From assembly GCA_013361595.1 (NCBI GenBank), contig JABFXT010000402.1:1-16627 (forward strand): a stretch of 16,627 bases of DNA. The letters are read 5' to 3'. Origin of the DNA: Nocardia sp. GTDB taxonomy: Bacteria; Actinomycetota; Actinomycetes; Mycobacteriales; Mycobacteriaceae. The notes below the pieces were generated by a model. The model worked only from the letters and a program-made list of their open reading frames with translations. It was not told the origin of the DNA and made no database searches. The position numbers were made by a program, and so were the translations under genes. Positions within the stretch are counted from its first letter, which is position 1. Each line of letters starts with the position of its first letter. This document shows positions 12,800 to 16,627 of the stretch, one piece after another.

Positions 12800-15157
12800 G
12801 TGAGCTCGTCCCGCTCCAGACGTGGCCGAAACACTCCCCAGCCACCCCAGTATCCCTCCGTAGCCGGTTGGAAGCAGCTCGACGAATCCGGGCCGAATCC
12901 CCGTCCGCCCCGGCCACCGACCTATATCCGCCCCCACCGGACCCGCGGCCAGCGCATCCGCCACCTGCTGCTCTGGCTGTTCACCATTCTGGTGGCCATT
13001 CCCGCGTTGCTCATCGCGCTGGTCTACTGGAGTGCCGAGATCCCGGCCGCCGGGACCGTCCCCGTCGCCCAGACCGCGACCATCACGGCCTCCGACGGCA
13101 CGACAGTGCTGGCGAGGGTCGTGCCACCCGAGGGCAACCGCACCCCGGTACCGCTGTCGGAGGTACCCGAACACGTCCGTGAGGCGGTGCTGTCCGCGGA
13201 GGACCGCAACTTCTACGCCAACCCCGGTTTCTCCACCTCGGGTCTGCTGCGCGCGGTCCGCGACAACGTACTGGGCCGGGCGAACGCCGGTGGCGGTTCC
13301 ACCATCACCCAGCAGTACGTGAAGAACGCTTTCCTCGGCTCCGAGCGCACGGTCAGCCGCAAGGCCCACGAACTGATCATCTCCTCGAAGATGTCGAAGG
13401 AGTGGAGCAAGGACGATATTCTCGGCGCCTACCTGAACACGATCTATTTCGGTCGCGGTGCCTACGGGGTCGCCGCCGCCGCCCAGGCCTATTTCGGGAA
13501 GCCGGTGAAAGAGCTGACCGTGGCCGAGGGCGCCGTTCTGGCCGCCCTCATCCGCTCCCCTTCGGGACTGGATCCACAGGCCCGGCTCCCGCAGCTGCTG
13601 CAGCGCTGGAACTACGTGCTGGGCGGCATGGTCGAGATGAACGCCCTCGCTCCGGGGGAACGCGACGCGATCGTCTTCCCACCGACGATCGCGCCGCCCG
13701 CCCCCGAGGACATGAACACCAGCCGCGGCCCGGAAGGCCATATCAGGGCCCAGGTGCTGCGCGAACTTTCCGACGCCGGCATCTCCGATCAGGAACTGAG
13801 CACCGGCGCGCTCCAGATCACCACCACCATCGACGCGAAAGCCCAGCAGGCCGCCATCGCGGCCGCGACCGGTGCGCTGGAGGGCCAGCCACCGGAACTG
13901 CGCACCGCGGTGACCTCGATCGACCCGCGATCCGGGGCGGTGCGCGCCTACTACGGCGGTGCCGACGGTATCGGTTTCGACTTCGCGCAGGCACCGGTCC
14001 AGACGGGATCGGCGTTCAAGACCTTCGCGGTACTCGCGGCATTACAGCAGGGCATCCCGCTCTCCCGGGCCTTCGACAGCGCCCCCGTGGACGTCAACGG
14101 CGTGCTGGTGCGCAATGTCGAGAATGAATCCTGCGGCGTGTGCAGTCTCGGCGAGGCCTACAAACGCTCCCTCAACACCAGCTTCTACCGGCTCACTCTC
14201 GCCATGAACAACGGTCCCCAAGCCATCGCCGACGCCGCTCATCAGGCCGGTATCCCGCAGGACATCCCCGGTGTCCCGGGACAGTCCCTCACCGAGATGG
14301 GCTCGGCGCCGATGCCCTCGATCGTGCTCGGCACCTACCTGGTGCGACCCATCGACATGGCATCGGCGTACGCCACCATCGCCGGCGAGGGCCGTTATCA
14401 CCAGCCCTACTTCGTGCAGCGCGTGGTGCGCGGTGACGGCCGCGTCCTGCTCGACCGCGGCGGCGAACCGGAGCAGCGGACCGGCGCGCAACCGCCACCC
14501 GCCGAACAGCGGATACCGCAGACCATCGCCGCGCAGGCCGCCGCGGCCATGCTCCCCATCGCGTCGTATTCCAACGGTCACGCCCTCAACGGCCGGCCCT
14601 CCTCGGCCAAGACCGGGACCACCCAGCTCGGTGACACCGGACAGAACAAGGACGCCTGGATGGTCGGCTTCACCCCGTCGCTGTCCACCGCGGTCTGGGT
14701 CGGCACCGAGCTGAACCTCCCGATCGTCACCGCCGGCGGCGGCCGGATCTACGGGTCCGGTATGCCCTCCGATATCTGGAAGCAGACCATGGACGGCGCA
14801 TTGGTCGACACACCCGCCGAACAGATCGGCGCCCCGGCGCCGAATCCCGCCCCGGTCGTCCCGGCCGCACCCCAGCAGCCGTCACGCAACCCCTACGACA
14901 TCCTCAACCCGCCGCCCCCACAGCAACCGGAGACCCAACAGCAACAGCGGCCGTCGCCGCAGCAACCGTTCATCGTGATCCCGCCCGCCTCCGAGCCGTA
15001 CGCACCCGAACCCGAGTACGCACCGGAACCACAGGAGCCCGCGCCGCCCCCCGCGGAAGGACCCGCACCGGCCCCGGCGGCACCGCCGCCCCCACCCCCG
15101 CCGCCCGGCCCGCGAGTCGTCGAGATCCTGCCCGGCGTGACCATACCCGTACCGTGA
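12800..15157 (+). CDS. ponA1: Bifunctional class A penicillin-binding protein (PonA1 type)
   Basis: A 785-residue peptidoglycan glycosyltransferase/transpeptidase. A Pro/Arg-rich cytoplasmic tail (1-50) is followed by one membrane helix at about 54-77. The GT51 domain has catalytic Glu134 in AEDRNFY, GGSTITQQYVKN and YLNTIYFGRGAYG. The transpeptidase has SxxK at Ser404 (SAFK), SxN at 457-459 (SLN) and KTG at 604-606. The last 110 residues are a Pro/Gln/Ala-rich tail ending VVEILPGVTIPVP, very like the PonA1 tail. Motif wording through both domains (NPGF, GFDFAQA, AADAAHQAG with the nearby CGVC pair) also follows PonA1. GTG 12800 has AGAGGAG 6 bases upstream; ATG 12794 directly abuts that site and is unlikely. 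It may be a paralogue and not the sole PonA1 of the genome. Confidence 0.92.
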   Translation: MSSSRSRRGRNTPQPPQYPSVAGWKQLDESGPNPRPPRPPTYIRPHRTRGQRIRHLLLWLFTILVAIPALLIALVYWSAEIPAAGTVPVAQTATITASDGTTVLARVVPPEGNRTPVPLSEVPEHVREAVLSAEDRNFYANPGFSTSGLLRAVRDNVLGRANAGGGSTITQQYVKNAFLGSERTVSRKAHELIISSKMSKEWSKDDILGAYLNTIYFGRGAYGVAAAAQAYFGKPVKELTVAEGAVLAALIRSPSGLDPQARLPQLLQRWNYVLGGMVEMNALAPGERDAIVFPPTIAPPAPEDMNTSRGPEGHIRAQVLRELSDAGISDQELSTGALQITTTIDAKAQQAAIAAATGALEGQPPELRTAVTSIDPRSGAVRAYYGGADGIGFDFAQAPVQTGSAFKTFAVLAALQQGIPLSRAFDSAPVDVNGVLVRNVENESCGVCSLGEAYKRSLNTSFYRLTLAMNNGPQAIADAAHQAGIPQDIPGVPGQSLTEMGSAPMPSIVLGTYLVRPIDMASAYATIAGEGRYHQPYFVQRVVRGDGRVLLDRGGEPEQRTGAQPPPAEQRIPQTIAAQAAAAMLPIASYSNGHALNGRPSSAKTGTTQLGDTGQNKDAWMVGFTPSLSTAVWVGTELNLPIVTAGGGRIYGSGMPSDIWKQTMDGALVDTPAEQIGAPAPNPAPVVPAAPQQPSRNPYDILNPPPPQQPETQQQQRPSPQQPFIVIPPASEPYAPEPEYAPEPQEPAPPPAEGPAPAPAAPPPPPPPPGPRVVEILPGVTIPVP

Positions 15158-15334
15158 TCTACGGATTCCGGTCGTGATCCCACCGAAGGAACGGTCGGCA
15201 TGGCAGCATCGTTGGCCAGAGTGAGATGTCGCCCATCCGACCGGCCGGCCCGGGCCGACGCCCGTGCCAGGACCGGCGTGCGGGAGGATATGCGCTGGAG
15301 CGACGACGTATGACGAGACATAGGGGCTACGCCG

Positions 15335-15796
15335 GTGGAATTCAATGTCGTTGACCGCCCGGAAACGCTGGTGGCGGGAATGGTGCTACGCAGCCCGGCA
15401 CTCGCCGTGGAAGGACCGCGCCGCACCAGAGTCGAAGAAGCCTGGAAACGTACCCTGACCCGTTCCTTACCCGGGCACCCCGCCAGCGCGTTCGTCGATC
15501 ACGCCCCGGAGATCAACTCCTATCTGACCCATATCATCGGCTACCGCTGCCACGGTCTGGACGACCTGCTACCCGGTGACATCCTCGCCCGCATCCCGGC
15601 CGGCCGCTTCGCCCGGTTCACCCTCAGCGGCGACGACCTGGGTGAAACAATCGTGACCCTGTGGCGTGCGATCTGGGATGCCGAAGCCGCCGGACGGTTG
15701 ATCCGCTCCTACGCCGGCGACTACGAGCGCTATCCGGACGAACACACCGTGGAAGTGTTCGTCGCTCTGGCAGAAGACGATTCGGTGAGCAGGTAG
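15335..15796 (+). CDS. GyrI / AraC effector-binding-like protein, copy 1
   Basis: A 153-residue single-domain protein resembling the effector-binding domain of AraC/MerR regulators and GyrI-like proteins, without a DNA-binding domain. Indicators are the start VVDRPETLVAGMVLRSP, the central GYRCHGLDDLLPGDILARIPAGRFARF, the helix TLWRAIWDAEAAGRL and the final strand VEVFVAL. Such stand-alone domains bind small, often drug-like cationic molecules or modulate partners; no partner is evident. GTG 15335 has AGGGG at 15322-15326, 8 bases upstream. Its stop is 8 bases before the next start, and the two proteins align along most of their length, so this is a tandem duplication in one operon. The 177 bases between ponA1 and this gene show no firm promoter. 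Confidence 0.78.
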   Translation: MEFNVVDRPETLVAGMVLRSPALAVEGPRRTRVEEAWKRTLTRSLPGHPASAFVDHAPEINSYLTHIIGYRCHGLDDLLPGDILARIPAGRFARFTLSGDDLGETIVTLWRAIWDAEAAGRLIRSYAGDYERYPDEHTVEVFVALAEDDSVSR

Positions 15797-15804
15797 GAAG
15801 AGCT

Positions 15805-16230
15805 GTGGATTTCGAAATTGTCGAACTCGACGAAAGCCTGGTGGCCGGACTCACCATTCCGCTGGCCGGCCGTGAAGTGACCGCCCGCGATCTCGACCTG
15901 GTGAACTTCACCTGGGACCGCTACCTCAGCCGCGAGAAGAACGTCCCCCGGGCGGCCGCCTACATAGGTCAGGGCGATCACGCGGTGGCGGTACTCGGCT
16001 ACGAGATCAAGGCCATGGACGATCTGGATCCCGGCGACGTACTGACCCGGGTCCCGGCCGGCCGCTACGCGAAGTTCGTGGTCACCGAGAAGCCGTACGA
16101 TCTGCTCCGCACGGCGTGGGCACGGGTCCGGGAAGCGGAGAAGGCGGGCACCATAACCCGTTCGCACACCGCCGAATTGGAGCGCTACATCGGCCCCACT
16201 TCGGTGGAGGTCTACGTCTCGCTGGACTGA
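15805..16230 (+). CDS. GyrI / AraC effector-binding-like protein, copy 2
   Basis: A 141-residue paralogue of the preceding product: IVELDESLVAGLTIPLAG at the start, GYEIKAMDDLDPGDVLTRVPAGRYAKF in the centre, AWARVREAEKAGTI in the helix and VEVYVSLD at the end. Compared with copy 1 the segment before the central strand is different (WDRYLSREKNVPRAAAYIGQG), which is where ligand specificity of such domains can differ. GTG 15805 is preceded by AGGA at 15795-15798, overlapping the stop of copy 1. A longer open frame back to 15661 lies inside copy 1 and is not used. A GC-rich hairpin follows 9 bases after the stop. Confidence 0.78.
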   Translation: MDFEIVELDESLVAGLTIPLAGREVTARDLDLVNFTWDRYLSREKNVPRAAAYIGQGDHAVAVLGYEIKAMDDLDPGDVLTRVPAGRYAKFVVTEKPYDLLRTAWARVREAEKAGTITRSHTAELERYIGPTSVEVYVSLD

Positions 16231-16239
16231 GGCGGGTCC

Positions 16240-16260
16240 GCGTCGCCCGCAGCGCGACGC
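16240..16260 (+). terminator. Hairpin after the GyrI-like pair, possible terminator
   Basis: Arms GCGTCGC (16240-16246) and GCGACGC (16254-16260) enclose a 7-base loop, 9 bases after the stop of copy 2. The following bases (CTTCGACCTTCG) are only weakly T-rich, so this is a terminator candidate by position and stem strength. Confidence 0.45.
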
Positions 16261-16469
16261 CTTCGACCTTCGTGGCCCGGGTACCTGAGTGGAGCCGTGC
16301 CCCGACCGGGATGCTGGACGCTGCGATCCGGTCCCGGTTCGCGGACGAAAGTTGTTCGAGCCCTGGGACCGGCGGCAGGGCCCCCGCTCGGCTGCACGGA
16401 CCAGGCGACCGCAGCCGTTCTGCGCATTTGTGGACACCACGACCTGCTCCGGGCCGATCGTTCCCGTGT
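16261..16469. other. Short region without a supported gene
   Basis: Frames on both strands here are open but read as Arg/Pro/Gly-rich shadows with no family signature. Nothing beyond the hairpin to its left is supported. Confidence 0.4.
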
Positions 16470-16613
16470 TCAGATATTGTCTCCGTGCTTTTGCCATCGG
16501 AAGAGAATGTCGTGGATGTTGGCTCGGTAGAGCTGTCCGCGGTAAGCCCCGTTCGAAAGCGTTTCCATGCTCGCGAGTTCACCGATCACGTCGAGAGCCT
16601 CGTTTCTGGTCAT
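16470..16613 (-). CDS. Small unrecognised minus-strand protein, possibly partial
   Basis: From ATG 16613 to TGA 16470-16472 this frame gives 47 residues beginning MTRNEALDVIGELASMETL and ending RWQKHGDNI. The composition (balanced acidic, amphipathic and aromatic residues, few Arg/Pro) looks like a real folded helix-rich protein, unlike the shadow frames around it. The DNA is less GC-rich than the neighbouring genes. The frame stays open beyond the ATG to the window edge and the ATG has only a weak GGAA two bases upstream, so the true start may lie outside. I do not recognise the family. Confidence 0.4.
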   Translation of the reverse strand: MTRNEALDVIGELASMETLSNGAYRGQLYRANIHDILFRWQKHGDNI

Positions 16614-16627
16614 CGTTCCGGCGGCGA

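Noticed and set aside
12206..13741. A 511-residue minus-strand frame
   Set aside because: It is antisense to sugB and ponA1, which have clear motifs; the translation is low-complexity shadow of GC-rich codons.
15246..15257. Perfect palindrome CGGCCCGGGCCG
   Set aside because: Pure G/C symmetry of this length is expected by chance in such GC-rich DNA, and with no loop it is a poor hairpin.
15200..15313. A 37-codon plus-strand ORF with GAAGGA upstream
   Set aside because: Arg/Ala-rich translation with no third-position GC preference over much of its length and no recognisable family; too weak to call.
1..16627. tRNA, rRNA, CRISPR array, insertion sequence or transposase ends
   Set aside because: I looked for spaced direct repeats, cloverleaf-like segments and transposase motifs and found none; the Rpn/YdaD-like tail at the left edge is not by itself a mobile element.

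Overview
This is a GC-rich, densely packed actinobacterial segment, most likely from Nocardia or a close relative in the Mycobacteriales. The basis is gene content: a mycobacterial-style MenC, a LpqY/SugA/SugB-type sugar importer, a PonA1-type penicillin-binding protein with its proline-rich tail, and the DUF2786 / TIGR04338 pair. All family calls come from reading translated motifs and remembered family sequences; no database search was possible.

Layout. (1) 2-1244: the end of an Rpn/YdaD-like hypothetical protein, then menC (o-succinylbenzoate synthase, menaquinone pathway). (2) 1319-7802: a probable accessory cluster. A type III PKS / KAS III-like condensing enzyme lies on the minus strand. 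Diverging from it are an acyl/aryl-CoA ligase, a tyrosine ammonia-lyase-like gene with a broken reading frame, and a NadB/fumarate-reductase-fold flavoprotein. (3) 7830-9228: a minus-strand pair, TIGR04338 HExxH putative metallopeptidase and DUF2786. (4) 9467-12731: a three-gene ABC importer operon (lipoprotein and two permeases) resembling the trehalose system, without its ATPase gene. (5) 12800-15157: bifunctional class A PBP of the PonA1 type. (6) 15335-16230: two tandem paralogous GyrI/AraC-effector-like small proteins. (7) 16470 to the right edge: a small minus-strand ORF, possibly partial.

The most interesting part is region 2. Lyase, CoA ligase and chalcone-synthase-like condensing enzyme together are the logic of a plant-type phenylpropanoid pathway (tyrosine to p-coumarate to p-coumaroyl-CoA to polyketide), with an unusual flavoprotein as the unexplained fourth member. 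The lyase carries the His-Leu pair seen in tyrosine-selective lyases, but it has lost about eight codons plus a frame at a conserved site. The flavoprotein's best ribosome-binding site leads into a 10-codon dead-end ORF. The cluster may therefore be decaying in this strain, or translated in an unusual coupled way. The two non-coding gaps of the cluster are visibly AT-richer than their surroundings and hold several clean inverted repeats, the strongest of them just upstream of the lyase.
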